From an uncultured Chitinophagaceae bacterium (GTDB lineage: Bacteria; Bacteroidota; Bacteroidia; Chitinophagales; Chitinophagaceae): DNA of 64,000 bases. The translations under genes were made by a program, and so were the position numbers. The DNA is taken from contig CALMED010000034.1 in NCBI GenBank assembly GCA_937862815.1, positions 1 to 64,000 of the forward strand, read 5' to 3'. How positions within the stretch are numbered: position 1 is the first letter of the stretch; every line of letters starts with the position of its first letter. The notes under the pieces were generated by a model. That model was not told the origin of the DNA. It saw only the letters and a program-made list of their open reading frames with translations, and did not search any database. This document shows positions 9,349 to 17,206 of this stretch, piece after piece.

Positions 9349-10065
9349 ATGTTGCGGAAGAAGATCTTTCCCGGTAATAAGCACCTGCAGGTGCGGGGTA
9401 CGGAGATCCAGCGGATCGAGGCCCTGAGCGATGCTGTCTTTGCCTTTTCGGTGTCGCTGCTCATCATGTCGCTGGAAGTGCCCAAGACCTTTGCCGAGCT
9501 GCAGCACACCATCCGCGACATACCGCCTTTCCTCGCCACCTTCAGCCTGGTTTTTCTGTTCTGGTACCAGCAAAACGCTTATTTCCGCCGTTACGGCCTG
9601 CAGAGCCGCCGGGTGATCCTGCTGAACCTGGCATTGCTTGCGTGGTTATTGGTGTACATTTTTCCGCTCAAGTTTCTCTTTACCATCCTGCTCAGCTGGT
9701 TTACCGGTGTAAATTATTTTTCGGAGGTGGCCGCCGCCGGCGATATGGTGCTGGCCGAAGCCGATTTTCCCCGCCTGGTTGTTTTCTTCAGTGCCGGCTA
9801 TTGCATCCTCTGGCTGTTGTTTTTCCTGCTCTACCGTCATGCCTGGCAACAACGCATCCTACTGAAACTGTCCGGCTATGAAGCGCAGGTACTACGGTAT
9901 GAACAGCGCGACGCTGTTTTTAACCTGCTGGTGGGCGCGGCAAGCCTGTTTCTGGCCTGGCTGCAACTTCCGGAAGCCAGCGGCTTTCCGTACCTGCTGA
10001 TACCTGTGTGGATGTTGCTGAATTATGTGTTGATGCGCCGGCGGATCCGTTCCCTTCCCGCCTGA
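9349..10065 (+). CDS. TMEM175-family (DUF1211) integral membrane protein
   Basis: I take the ATG at 9349, giving 238 residues starting MLRKKIFPGNKHLQV. Upstream in-frame codons read through the palindromic repeat and are not credible. The segment EIQRIEALSDAVFAFSVSLLIMSLEVP matches the first helix and R-x(n)-FSD-type signature of bacterial TMEM175 potassium channels (here LSD in place of FSD). Roughly five further hydrophobic segments follow (IPPFLATFSLVFLFWY, VILLNLALLAWLLVYIF, LVVFFSAGYCILWLLFFLLY, VFNLLVGAASLFLAWL, FPYLLIPVWMLLNYVLM). The family suggests a K+-permeable channel. A TACCTTGCC box just upstream may serve as the -7 element. Confidence 0.8.
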   Translation: MLRKKIFPGNKHLQVRGTEIQRIEALSDAVFAFSVSLLIMSLEVPKTFAELQHTIRDIPPFLATFSLVFLFWYQQNAYFRRYGLQSRRVILLNLALLAWLLVYIFPLKFLFTILLSWFTGVNYFSEVAAAGDMVLAEADFPRLVVFFSAGYCILWLLFFLLYRHAWQQRILLKLSGYEAQVLRYEQRDAVFNLLVGAASLFLAWLQLPEASGFPYLLIPVWMLLNYVLMRRRIRSLPA

Positions 10066-10359
10066 TCACCGGATTTGCCGGAACGTTGAAAACAGTTGCA
10101 GCGGTACCTCCCTGAACTCCACCTTTTGTACCTGCGCCAGTGGCGGTCCCTGGTGGCACCAACTGATCAACTCCTTCAGCTGTTCGGCCGTACCGGTGGC
10201 CACGATCTGCACCGACCCGTCCGGAAGATTTTCCACGGTGCCGGTGATAACGCGTTCTGCTGCCTGCTGCACGGTGTGTTTCCTGAACCATACACCCTGC
10301 ACCTTGCCGCTCACTGCGATACGGCAGGTATGCAACAGGTGCGGCTGCGATGATTCCAT
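10066..10359 (-). CDS. acyP: Acylphosphatase
   Basis: This 97-residue protein contains the acylphosphatase signature VSGKVQGVWFRKHTVQQA, with the phosphate-binding Arg in WFR, followed by GTVENLPDGSVQIVATG, which holds the catalytic Asn. It hydrolyses acyl phosphates such as acetyl phosphate or 1,3-bisphosphoglycerate in the cytoplasm. It ends directly against the convergent TMEM175 gene (stop codons adjacent). Length is typical. Confidence 0.92.
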   Translation of the reverse strand: MESSQPHLLHTCRIAVSGKVQGVWFRKHTVQQAAERVITGTVENLPDGSVQIVATGTAEQLKELISWCHQGPPLAQVQKVEFREVPLQLFSTFRQIR

Positions 10360-10398
10360 AAAGCAATGGATGAATGATGCAGGTGAAAAGGGAACAGG

Positions 10399-10809
10399 TT
10401 ACCTGTTTAGAATGTCGGCAATGGTTTTTTTCTCGAGTATTTTCAGGTTGGCGTCACGCACTTTGATCATCATGTCGTGCAGTCCGCAATGCTTTTCATC
10501 GCAATTGCGGCAGCGTTCGTAAAAATGCAGGCTCACGCAGGAGAGGGGTGCTATGGGACCGTCGAGCAGGCGGATCACCCGGGCCAGCGGTATCTTCTTT
10601 GGCGGAATCCGGAAAAAATAACCGCCGCCTTTGCCTTTCTTGCTTTCAAGGATGCCGTCTTTCCGCAGCAGCAACAGGATGTTCTCCAGGAACTTGAGGG
10701 GGATCTTCCGCTTCCTGCTGATTTCTGCAATTAATACCGGCTCGTTTCCCGGTTGTTGCGCCAGGTAGGAAAGCGCCTGGAAGGCGTATTGGGTTTTCTT
10801 CGAAAGCAT
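10399..10809 (-). CDS. Rrf2-family transcriptional regulator with four cysteines
   Basis: This 136-residue regulator starts at the ATG at 10809 (MLSKKTQYAFQALSYLAQ); an in-frame ATG 16 codons upstream lacks family similarity. It has an N-terminal winged helix (IPLKFLENILLLLRKDGILESKKGKGGGYFF), typical of Rrf2/IscR, then a cysteine cluster C91, C100, C103 and C108. In IscR, NsrR and related proteins such cysteines hold an Fe-S cluster that senses iron-sulfur status, NO or redox. Four cysteines here suggest cluster binding but do not identify the signal. The SUF operon is in the same window but 48 kb away. Confidence 0.88.
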   Translation of the reverse strand: MLSKKTQYAFQALSYLAQQPGNEPVLIAEISRKRKIPLKFLENILLLLRKDGILESKKGKGGGYFFRIPPKKIPLARVIRLLDGPIAPLSCVSLHFYERCRNCDEKHCGLHDMMIKVRDANLKILEKKTIADILNR

Positions 10810-10894
10810 GACGTACAATTGTTGCGCTAAAATTACGGGGTAGCGGGTATCCGGCATTCTGTTTGCTGGTGCTATTTTCGGTAAAATTTATTCC

Positions 10895-11404
10895 ATGCGT
10901 CTGCTTTCCTTTTTTCTGGTAATGAGCTGCGGGTTGTTTATACCGGTTCAACGGGCTGCGAGCCAGGATCGTTCCACGTTCATAGGCGGCAATATCGTCT
11001 ATGGCTTTCCCACCGGCGACTTTGCCAACGGGTACAAGCGGGTGGGAGGTGTGGAGGCATCCCTTGGAGCCGGTAGTTCCGGGGTTTACCTGCTGGCCAC
11101 CACGGGTATTCTTTCCTATGCCAATCAAAGCAACAACGGTTTTGGCCGCATATCCTCCATCCCGCTGAAGGGAGGTGTGCGCCTGTATGCCACAAAAAAG
11201 ATTTTCCTTGCGGGTAACCTGGGGGCCGTCTTCATCAAAGACCAGCAGATGAGCAGCCGTGCCGCCCGCTTCACCTACGATGCGGGGATCGGTTACCACG
11301 GGGCCCTGGGCCAGCTGGGTATCCATTACGATGGATGGAAGCGGAAAAGCAATCCGGGTACGTCCAACTCCGTGCAGTTGAAGCTGGGACTGGCGCTTCG
11401 CTGA
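10895..11404 (+). CDS. Secreted outer-membrane beta-barrel-like protein
   Basis: 169 residues with a signal peptide (MRLLSFFLVMSCGLFIPVQRAASQ). The mature part alternates hydrophobic and polar residues in about eight short strands (STFIGGNIVYGFP, GVYLLATTGILSY, IPLKGGVRLYAT, IFLAGNLGAVFI, FTYDAGIGYHG, SVQLKLGLALR). It ends in an aromatic-poor strand at the C-terminus. This fits a small 8-stranded outer-membrane barrel of the OMP_b-brl type. No specific function can be given. It is convergent with the response regulator at 11407, with two bases between them. Confidence 0.7.
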   Translation: MRLLSFFLVMSCGLFIPVQRAASQDRSTFIGGNIVYGFPTGDFANGYKRVGGVEASLGAGSSGVYLLATTGILSYANQSNNGFGRISSIPLKGGVRLYATKKIFLAGNLGAVFIKDQQMSSRAARFTYDAGIGYHGALGQLGIHYDGWKRKSNPGTSNSVQLKLGLALR

Positions 11405-11406
11405 GT

Positions 11407-12048
11407 TCAGATCAGTTTGCGCTCGTAGGCATACTTGATGAGGCCGATGAGCGAGTTGGTTTTGGTCTTCCGGAAAATATTTTTCCGGTGCGTTTCAACG
11501 GTGCGTTCGCTGAGGAACAGTTGTTCGGCGATCTGCTTGTTGTTGTATTCTTTTTCGATGAGGCGTACAATTTCTATTTCCCGGTTAGTGAGCTTGCTTT
11601 CGGCCGTTTCTTTTTTCCGTTCGCTGTCTTTCAGCATCTCCTGCAATACCTCGTCGCTGAAGTAAATGCCGCCGCCTGCAATTTTATCCAGCGCCTGGAT
11701 GAATTCGGTTTGACCGATGTTTTTCAGCAGGTAACCGGCGATGTCGGATTCATCAATCATCTGGTTTATAAGGCTGCCTTCACCGTTCATGCTCAACGCG
11801 ATGATTTTGATGCCCGGGTGCTGTTGCTTTACCGCCCGCGCCAGCTCCACACCGGTCATGCCGGGCATCATCACATCGGTGATGAGAATGTCGGGGACCT
11901 GTTGGCTGATCCGGGAAAGAAATTGTTCTGGTTGGGTACACTCGCAAAGAATTTCAAAGCGGGGATGACCTTTCAACAGCGATTTCAGTCCATCAATCAC
12001 AATCTGGTGATCGTCAACAATGGCCAGGGTGGTTTTGGGGTGCGACAT
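11407..12048 (-). CDS. LuxR/NarL-type response regulator
   Basis: 213 residues: receiver domain 1-125 (TTLAIVDDHQIVIDG; phosphoacceptor D58 in ILITDVMMPGM; conserved Lys in GYLLKNIG) and a C-terminal LuxR helix-turn-helix (LTNREIEIVRLIEKEYNNKQIAEQLFLSERTVETHRKNIF). It is the partner of the histidine kinase immediately upstream, 26 bases away on the same strand. It likely binds DNA as a dimer after phosphorylation. A CAAATGTA sequence (minus-strand TACATTTG) lies 5 bases before its start and could be an internal promoter for a near-leaderless mRNA. Confidence 0.93.
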   Translation of the reverse strand: MSHPKTTLAIVDDHQIVIDGLKSLLKGHPRFEILCECTQPEQFLSRISQQVPDILITDVMMPGMTGVELARAVKQQHPGIKIIALSMNGEGSLINQMIDESDIAGYLLKNIGQTEFIQALDKIAGGGIYFSDEVLQEMLKDSERKKETAESKLTNREIEIVRLIEKEYNNKQIAEQLFLSERTVETHRKNIFRKTKTNSLIGLIKYAYERKLI

Positions 12049-12074
12049 GTTTCAAATGTAATGAATTTTCCTGC

Positions 12075-13892
12075 TTACACGGGCTGAGCGGCCGGCAGGT
12101 GAATAGCCACCAGGGTACCGTTGCCGGGTGATGAATCGAACTCAATGGTGCCTTTGAGAAACTCCACGCGGGCCCGCATATTCTGCAGGCCGATGCCGGC
12201 ACCTTCGGGCAACCGTTCCAGGTTAAATCCCTTCCCGTTGTCTTCGATGGTTACGCTGATGCCTTCGTGGTCGTACAGCAAGGCAATGTCCAGCTCGCTG
12301 GCGCCGGCATGTTTGATTACGTTGTTCACGCATTCCTGGATGACACGGTAGAGGATGGAACTGGTTTGGTTTTCCTGTTCCCCGGGTTCGCCTTCGGTAT
12401 GAAAGTGAATGCGAAGTTGCGGACTTTCGATCCGGTTGATCAGTTCCCGGATGGCTTCGGGCAGGTTCCGTTTCATCATGGCAGCCGGCATCATGCTGTG
12501 CGATACGGCCCGCACTTCCCGGCAGCTGTCGTCCACCAGGCGGATGATTTTCCGGAGCGATTCCTCCTGCTCACCGGCTGCAGGCTGTGCCTGGTTGTAA
12601 TAGGAGGAGAGGTTCATGCGGGCAGCGCTCATCATTTGTCCCACGCTGTCATGCAGGTCCTTGGCAATGCGGGTGCGTTCTTTTTCCTCCGCTTCCAGGA
12701 TGGCCTGCGTAGACAGTTCCTGCTGCCGGGCCAGTTCCTGCTGCATGGTAAGCTCCTGCTTCCATTGGTAGCGTTTGTAGAACAACCACGCGCCGGCGGC
12801 GATCAGTAGCGCCAGCCCGGCAATGGCCAGCAACTGGATGTTGCGTTTGCGGATGGTGAGTTGCTGCAGCTCAATCTGCTGTTCCCGCTTGTTGGTTTCG
12901 TAGATGGTGCTGATTTCTTCAATCTGCCGTGTTTTCTGGTTGCTGAAAATAGAGTCTTTCAGTTGGGTGTGCCAGGTGAAAAAGTCAAGCGCCTCTTTGT
13001 AGTTGCCCATCATGTTGGCCATCTTGCTCATCTTGGCGTAATTGTTTGACAGCAGCTCTTTGTATTCCATTTTTTCGGCCAGAAAATTACTCTGGTCATA
13101 GTAATAGCGGGCCATGTCGTATTTGCCCCAGTTGCTGTAGAGTTCGCCCAGGTCGGAATAGGAGAGGGTGAGGGCGAACGTATCTTTTTCCCGCTGGCGG
13201 ATGGACAGGGCGCGGATGTGGTAATCTTCTGCCAAAATGAATTTGTTTTGCAACAGGTACACGCCGGCGATGAAATTATAGCACCAGCTCTTTCCCATTT
13301 CGTCGTTCCGGAGTGTCGCATACCGCAGCGAAGCCTGGTACCGGCGGAGGGCTTCGCGGTAATTGCCCATGTATTCGTACACCACCCCGCTTTCGTTGTA
13401 AACCATCTGGATGCCGCTGGAGTCGTTCAGTACCTGGAATAACTCCATTGCCTTGTCGTACATGGCATTGGCCCGTTCCAGGTCCCGTAACTTCCGGTAC
13501 AGTTTGGCGATGTCGTTGTACAGAACGGCCAGTTCGGCACGTTTGCCTCTCCGTTCAAAGATGCCGGCGGCCAGGTAAAACCGCTCAGTGGCGCGCTCGT
13601 AATCGCCTTTGAAATAATTGGCTACTCCCATGTTGCGGCATAACTGGCCGTAGGCAACGGAGTCTTTCAGTTTGCTGGCCAACGTGAATCCTTCTTCTGC
13701 TGTTTTGATGGACTCGTTGAAACTGCTCATGCTGAGACGTCCCGAAAGCTGCACGTAGGCATTCAGCCGGTCGGCATCCCGTTCCTTACTGCCTATGACC
13801 CCGCGCAGGCTGTCGAGCAGGTTAGCGACCTGCGCCGGTGCAGCCTGCAGCATGCAAACAACGAGAAAAGAAGAAACCAGCAAGCGCTTCAT
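12075..13892 (-). CDS. TPR-repeat sensor histidine kinase
   Basis: 605 residues: signal peptide (MKRLLVSSFLVVCMLQAAPAQ), then a periplasmic TPR array at about 60-320 with repeats of the form YGQLCRNMGVANYFKGDYERA. One membrane helix (IQLLAIAGLALLIAAGAWLFY) lies near 348-370. A short coiled coil rich in Gln/Glu is followed by a HisKA_3 domain with phosphoacceptor H414 in RIAKDLHDSVGQ and a HATPase domain (VIQECVNNVIKHAGA, VTIEDNGKGFNLE, GIGLQNMRARVEFL). TPR sensors of this layout are widespread in Bacteroidota; the signal is unknown. It follows dapB by 5 bases and precedes its regulator, so it looks co-transcribed with parB-DUF5683-dapB. Confidence 0.93.
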   Translation of the reverse strand: MKRLLVSSFLVVCMLQAAPAQVANLLDSLRGVIGSKERDADRLNAYVQLSGRLSMSSFNESIKTAEEGFTLASKLKDSVAYGQLCRNMGVANYFKGDYERATERFYLAAGIFERRGKRAELAVLYNDIAKLYRKLRDLERANAMYDKAMELFQVLNDSSGIQMVYNESGVVYEYMGNYREALRRYQASLRYATLRNDEMGKSWCYNFIAGVYLLQNKFILAEDYHIRALSIRQREKDTFALTLSYSDLGELYSNWGKYDMARYYYDQSNFLAEKMEYKELLSNNYAKMSKMANMMGNYKEALDFFTWHTQLKDSIFSNQKTRQIEEISTIYETNKREQQIELQQLTIRKRNIQLLAIAGLALLIAAGAWLFYKRYQWKQELTMQQELARQQELSTQAILEAEEKERTRIAKDLHDSVGQMMSAARMNLSSYYNQAQPAAGEQEESLRKIIRLVDDSCREVRAVSHSMMPAAMMKRNLPEAIRELINRIESPQLRIHFHTEGEPGEQENQTSSILYRVIQECVNNVIKHAGASELDIALLYDHEGISVTIEDNGKGFNLERLPEGAGIGLQNMRARVEFLKGTIEFDSSPGNGTLVAIHLPAAQPV

Positions 13893-13897
13893 GATCC

Positions 13898-14614
13898 TTA
13901 CAAGTTAAGGACTTCTTTCATGCCAAAGAACCCGGTTTTTTCTTTGAGAAATTCGGCAGCGAGTACGGCGCCCAGGGCAAAACCGGTGCGGTTGTGGGCG
14001 GTGTGTATGATTTCAATGTCATCCACCTCAGAGCTGTATTTTACGTGGTGGGTGCCCGGCGCCGGGTCCACCCGCTCGCTGGCGATACCCAGTTCAGCTT
14101 CATTTGAAGTGGGGTTGTTTACCCACTTTTCCTTGCGGGGTATGGCGGCAAGAATCTGTTCGGCCAGCGTGATGGCCGTTCCGCTGGGCGCATCTTTTTT
14201 CTGGGTATGATGAATTTCTTTCAGACTGATGGCATAGTCGGGCTGCCCGCTCATGAGTTGGGCCAGCCGCTTGTTCACTTCAAAGAAAATGTTGACGCCC
14301 ACGCTGAAGTTGCTGGCTACAATCAGGCCGGTGCGGGCGGCTTCGGCGGCGGCTTTGGCTTCCTCCAGTTGATCCAGCCAGCCGGTGGAACCGCACACCA
14401 CGGGCACCTGTTGCTGCAGGCAGAACAGTACGTTGTGGAAGGCGGTATGCGGACTGGTGAACTCAATAGCTACATCAACCTGTTGGAGGGCCTGTGCGGT
14501 GAGTTCGTGCCGGTTGTGCAGGTCAATGATCAGTGCAATTTCATGACCACGTTGCCGGGCAATCTCTTGGATGGCCCTGCCCATTTTTCCGTACCCGATT
14601 AATGCCAGTTTCAT
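13898..14614 (-). CDS. dapB: 4-hydroxy-tetrahydrodipicolinate reductase
   Basis: 238 residues. The N-terminal dinucleotide-binding motif is LALIGYGKMGRAI; VVCGSTGWLDQ and ASNFSVGVNIFFEVNK follow; the catalytic and substrate-binding segment is EIHHTQKKDAPSGTAITLAEQI, with the catalytic His-His and Lys. The enzyme catalyses the second committed step of diaminopimelate/lysine synthesis and so supplies peptidoglycan. It is slightly short for the family but has all key motifs. It sits downstream of parB and the DUF5683 gene, a neighbourhood seen in many Bacteroidota. Confidence 0.95.
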   Translation of the reverse strand: MKLALIGYGKMGRAIQEIARQRGHEIALIIDLHNRHELTAQALQQVDVAIEFTSPHTAFHNVLFCLQQQVPVVCGSTGWLDQLEEAKAAAEAARTGLIVASNFSVGVNIFFEVNKRLAQLMSGQPDYAISLKEIHHTQKKDAPSGTAITLAEQILAAIPRKEKWVNNPTSNEAELGIASERVDPAPGTHHVKYSSEVDDIEIIHTAHNRTGFALGAVLAAEFLKEKTGFFGMKEVLNL

Positions 14615-14645
14615 GTTTTCGTTTTTTTACAGAAGTGTATGTGCG

Positions 14646-15248
14646 TTACCGGGCGGATGATCTTCCTCCCTGGAAGGTGAACACAAGTCCGATGGAGCTT
14701 TGCCGTGTTTGTGGCTGGTAGGAGGGATGTATCCGCATGGAAAGATTCTCGCCCACTTCAAAGGATTTCAGGTGACCGTCCACGGTGGCGTCCACCACGT
14801 TCAGTCCCCAGCACACCAGGAAGGCCAGCACCGAATAGTCTACGTTCTGGCGCACATCGTTGCGGTAGCGCCGGATGGCTTCCGCGTCAACAGGCCGGAA
14901 CCGGGGGTCGATGAGAAAATCGTTGGAAGGGTCATTGTCCACTTTGTACCGGTAGGCATCGCGTGCGGCGATGTACTCGGTGCGGTTGTAGAAAAAGAAG
15001 CCCACACAGGTGCCAAGGGCCCCGTACACGATGGGTACTTTCCAGTATTTTTTGTTGTATACCTGTCCCCAACCCGGCAGGATGGCCGAGCGGATGGTGG
15101 CTTTGCGGGGGGAGTGGGGCGGGCGCAGCAGGGAAACATTGGCTGTATCAGCCGTAGGAGCAGTTGGCTGCCGCAGACTGTCGGTTTGCTGGGCCTGCAG
15201 GGATGCGGCCACGAGCAATGTTGTTATAAAAAGGTAGAGAAACCGCAT
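14646..15248 (-). CDS. DUF5683-type membrane protein with signal peptide
   Basis: 200 residues with a cleavable signal peptide (MRFLYLFITTLLVAASLQAQ). The motif RKATIRSAILPGWGQVYNKKYWKVPIVYG is the hallmark of this Bacteroidota family. Two hydrophobic segments follow (GALGTCVGFFFYN and YSVLAFLVCWGLNVVDA), with DAYRYKVDNDPSNDF between them. The family lies between parB and dapB in many genomes, as here; biochemical function is unknown. It starts 4 bases after parB ends. Confidence 0.85.
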   Translation of the reverse strand: MRFLYLFITTLLVAASLQAQQTDSLRQPTAPTADTANVSLLRPPHSPRKATIRSAILPGWGQVYNKKYWKVPIVYGALGTCVGFFFYNRTEYIAARDAYRYKVDNDPSNDFLIDPRFRPVDAEAIRRYRNDVRQNVDYSVLAFLVCWGLNVVDATVDGHLKSFEVGENLSMRIHPSYQPQTRQSSIGLVFTFQGGRSSAR

Positions 15249-15252
15249 GTTG

Positions 15253-16164
15253 TCAGTCCACGCTTACACCCAGCACTTTCAAAATGTGGTTGAACTGCTC
15301 CAGTGAGTAGTATTCAATGGTAATGGAGCCGTTGCCTTTCTTGCTGTGCTTGAGTTTCACCTTGGTGCTCAGCTGGGCGGCTAAGTTATCTTCAATTTTG
15401 TGGAATGCCTGCTCCAGTCCGCTCTTTGCAGGTTTTTTAACAGGTGCCGCTTTGTACAGCAGGCGTACGAGGTTTTCGGTTTGCCGCACCGAGAGGTCTT
15501 TCTGTTTCACCTGCTGAAAGACGTACAACTGCTTGTCCACGGTATCTACGTTGATCAGCGCCCGTGCGTGTCCCATGCTGAGCGACCCGGTTCGCACGGC
15601 CTGCTGGATGTCGGGGGGGAGTTTCAGCAGGCGGATGTAATTGGTAACGGTGGTGCGGTCCTTTCCCATGCGCTCGGCCACCTGCTCCTGGGTGTAGTCC
15701 AGCTCTTCCATCAGCCGTTTGTAGCTGAGGGCCACTTCCATGGCATTGAGATTTTCCCGCTGCAGGTTTTCCAGCAGGGCCAGCTCCAGCAGTTCGGCGT
15801 CGTTGGCCTGCCGCACATAGGCGGGGATATCGGTTAACCCTGCCCGTTTCGAGGCGCGCCAGCGGCGCTCACCGGCAATGAGCCGGTATTTGCCCGAAGG
15901 CATGCGGGATACCGTAACGGGCTGGATGATATCGTGCAGACGGATGGAGTCGGCCAGCTCGTTCAGTGCTTGTTCGTCGAAGTCGTGCCGCGGTTGTTTG
16001 GGGTTGATTTCGATGGCATCCACCGGGATGCGCAGGGTGCCGGTGACCTGTTCTGTAACGGTGGGCTTCAGTTGCCCGGCCGTGGTTTTCAGGTCTTCAT
16101 CAATGCTCTGCAGGAGGGAGCGGATGCCCTTGCCCAGCGCGTCTTTTTTGTTGGGTTGACTCAT
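15253..16164 (-). CDS. parB: ParB/Spo0J chromosome-partitioning protein
   Basis: 303 residues from the ATG giving MSQPNKKDALGKGIRSLLQSI; the 18 residues upstream in frame lack similarity. ParB N-terminal domain: IPVDAIEINPKQPRHDFDEQALNELADSI and GKYRLIAGERRWRASKRAGL (the GERRxRA CTPase box). A helix-turn-helix follows (YTQEQVAERMGKDRTTVTNYIRLL) and a C-terminal dimerisation domain. It binds parS sites and loads SMC. The usual parA partner is not immediately upstream: the next genes on this strand are crcB and a DUF4878 lipoprotein gene. I found no 16-base parS palindrome in the window. Confidence 0.95.
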   Translation of the reverse strand: MSQPNKKDALGKGIRSLLQSIDEDLKTTAGQLKPTVTEQVTGTLRIPVDAIEINPKQPRHDFDEQALNELADSIRLHDIIQPVTVSRMPSGKYRLIAGERRWRASKRAGLTDIPAYVRQANDAELLELALLENLQRENLNAMEVALSYKRLMEELDYTQEQVAERMGKDRTTVTNYIRLLKLPPDIQQAVRTGSLSMGHARALINVDTVDKQLYVFQQVKQKDLSVRQTENLVRLLYKAAPVKKPAKSGLEQAFHKIEDNLAAQLSTKVKLKHSKKGNGSITIEYYSLEQFNHILKVLGVSVD

Positions 16165-16281
16165 ATCGTTCGCTTCTTGTTCGTTCTGCGAAGTACCTGT
16201 AAAAATGGCAAAAAGCAAAACGGAAACTCGTTTTGGCAGCTGGGTGCCGCGAAAAGCGGATGGTGTGCCACCGAACCTGCT

Positions 16282-16653
16282 TTATTTCAGCAGGAAATAT
16301 CCCAGCCAGGTGGCCAGCAGTCCGAGCAGGACGCTGCCCACTACATAGAGGAGAAAGAGGGCAATTTTCTGTTGTTGCAGCAGGGCCATGCTCTCCAGGG
16401 AAAAGGCCGAGAACGTGGTGAATCCCCCGCACACGCCCGTGGCCAGGAAGATGCGCCAGTTTTGTTCAAAGGCGGCATGGCGCAGGGAAAAGGCGAGAAT
16501 CCCTCCAATTAATAAACAGCCGATCATATTCACCAGGAAGGTGGCCCAGGGAAAATGCGAGGAGCGCAGCACCTGCGAAACACCAAAGCGGGCCATGCTG
16601 CCCAGAGCGCCGCCCAATCCCACCCAGAGAAAATATTTCAGCATATCAGCCAT
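16282..16653 (-). CDS. crcB: Fluoride channel Fluc/CrcB
   Basis: 123 residues with four membrane helices. It has the family signature GGALGSMARFGVSQVL near the N-terminus and GVCGGFTTFSAFSLESMALL in the third helix, which contains the polar track and the Na+-binding helix break. Fluc dimers export fluoride ions by electrodiffusion. It is preceded on the same strand by a DUF4878 lipoprotein gene 26 bases away. There is no room for a fluoride riboswitch directly upstream. Confidence 0.94.
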   Translation of the reverse strand: MADMLKYFLWVGLGGALGSMARFGVSQVLRSSHFPWATFLVNMIGCLLIGGILAFSLRHAAFEQNWRIFLATGVCGGFTTFSAFSLESMALLQQQKIALFLLYVVGSVLLGLLATWLGYFLLK

Positions 16654-16679
16654 GTTTTGGTAGCCCTGAGCTGCTCCAT

Positions 16680-17093
16680 TCAGAGGTTACCGGAGAAGGT
16701 ATAGTCGAGATCCACCTGCCATTTGCCATCTTTTTTGATCACCTTCAGCGGCATCTGTTTCTTTTTCCAGGAGTTGGAGTAATTCACGATCACAACGGTG
16801 TCGTTCACGTTTTCCACGGAATGAATCAGGATGGAGGATTTTTTATAGCCGTCCTTATCGGCTTTACTCATTTCATCGTCGTACCGCCTCTCAATCATTT
16901 CCAGTTCCACCAGGTTCACACTGTCCTGGTATAGCAGTTCCCGCGCCCACTTATAATCGCCGTCGAGTGAGCTGCGTACAAATTCACGGGCCGTGCCCAA
17001 CGCGTCATCGGGACGTTGCCGCTCACCGCTGCAGGATGTCAGCAGCAAGGCCGGTAAGAAGATCGATATCAGGGGCAGAACGAATTTTTTCAT
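16680..17093 (-). CDS. DUF4878-like lipoprotein
   Basis: 137 residues with a lipoprotein signal peptide (MKKFVLPLISIFLPALLLTSC, lipobox LTSC). The mature region contains RPDDALGTAREFVRSSLDGDYKWARELL, then ERRYDDEMSKADKDGYKKSS and VIKKDGKWQVDLDYTF. The arrangement of an AREF helix followed by a KWQVDL strand matches NTF2-like DUF4878 lipoproteins. Function is unknown. A CAAAGGTA sequence upstream provides a TAnnTTTG promoter box. Confidence 0.75.
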   Translation of the reverse strand: MKKFVLPLISIFLPALLLTSCSGERQRPDDALGTAREFVRSSLDGDYKWARELLYQDSVNLVELEMIERRYDDEMSKADKDGYKKSSILIHSVENVNDTVVIVNYSNSWKKKQMPLKVIKKDGKWQVDLDYTFSGNL

Positions 17094-17098
17094 CTGTT

Positions 17099-17106
17099 CA
17101 AAGGTA
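17099..17106 (-). promoter_or_regulatory. Promoter -7 element for DUF4878 lipoprotein and crcB
   Basis: On the minus strand the sequence reads TACCTTTG, an exact TAnnTTTG box, six bases before the lipoprotein ATG. A start just downstream would give a very short leader or none. Confidence 0.5.
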
Positions 17107-17155
17107 ACATAAATGCCGTGTTGTAAAAAAGTGAACGTTTCGGTCGCTTACCCGC

Positions 17156-17184
17156 AAAAAAAAGGCTGCCCGGCAAGGCAGCCT
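17156..17184 (-). terminator. Intrinsic terminator of phoH
   Basis: On the minus strand the perfect 7-base stem GGCTGCC/GGCAGCC (17164-17170 with 17177-17183) is followed by eight T (17163 down to 17156). It lies 23 bases after the phoH stop codon. Confidence 0.85.
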
Positions 17185-17206
17185 CGATTATCAGTTGACA
17201 GGCGGC

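Noticed and set aside
15253..16164. parS centromere site near parB
   Set aside because: No sequence close to TGTTTCACGTGAAACA was found; isolated CACGTG hits (for example near 37624) lack the flanks.
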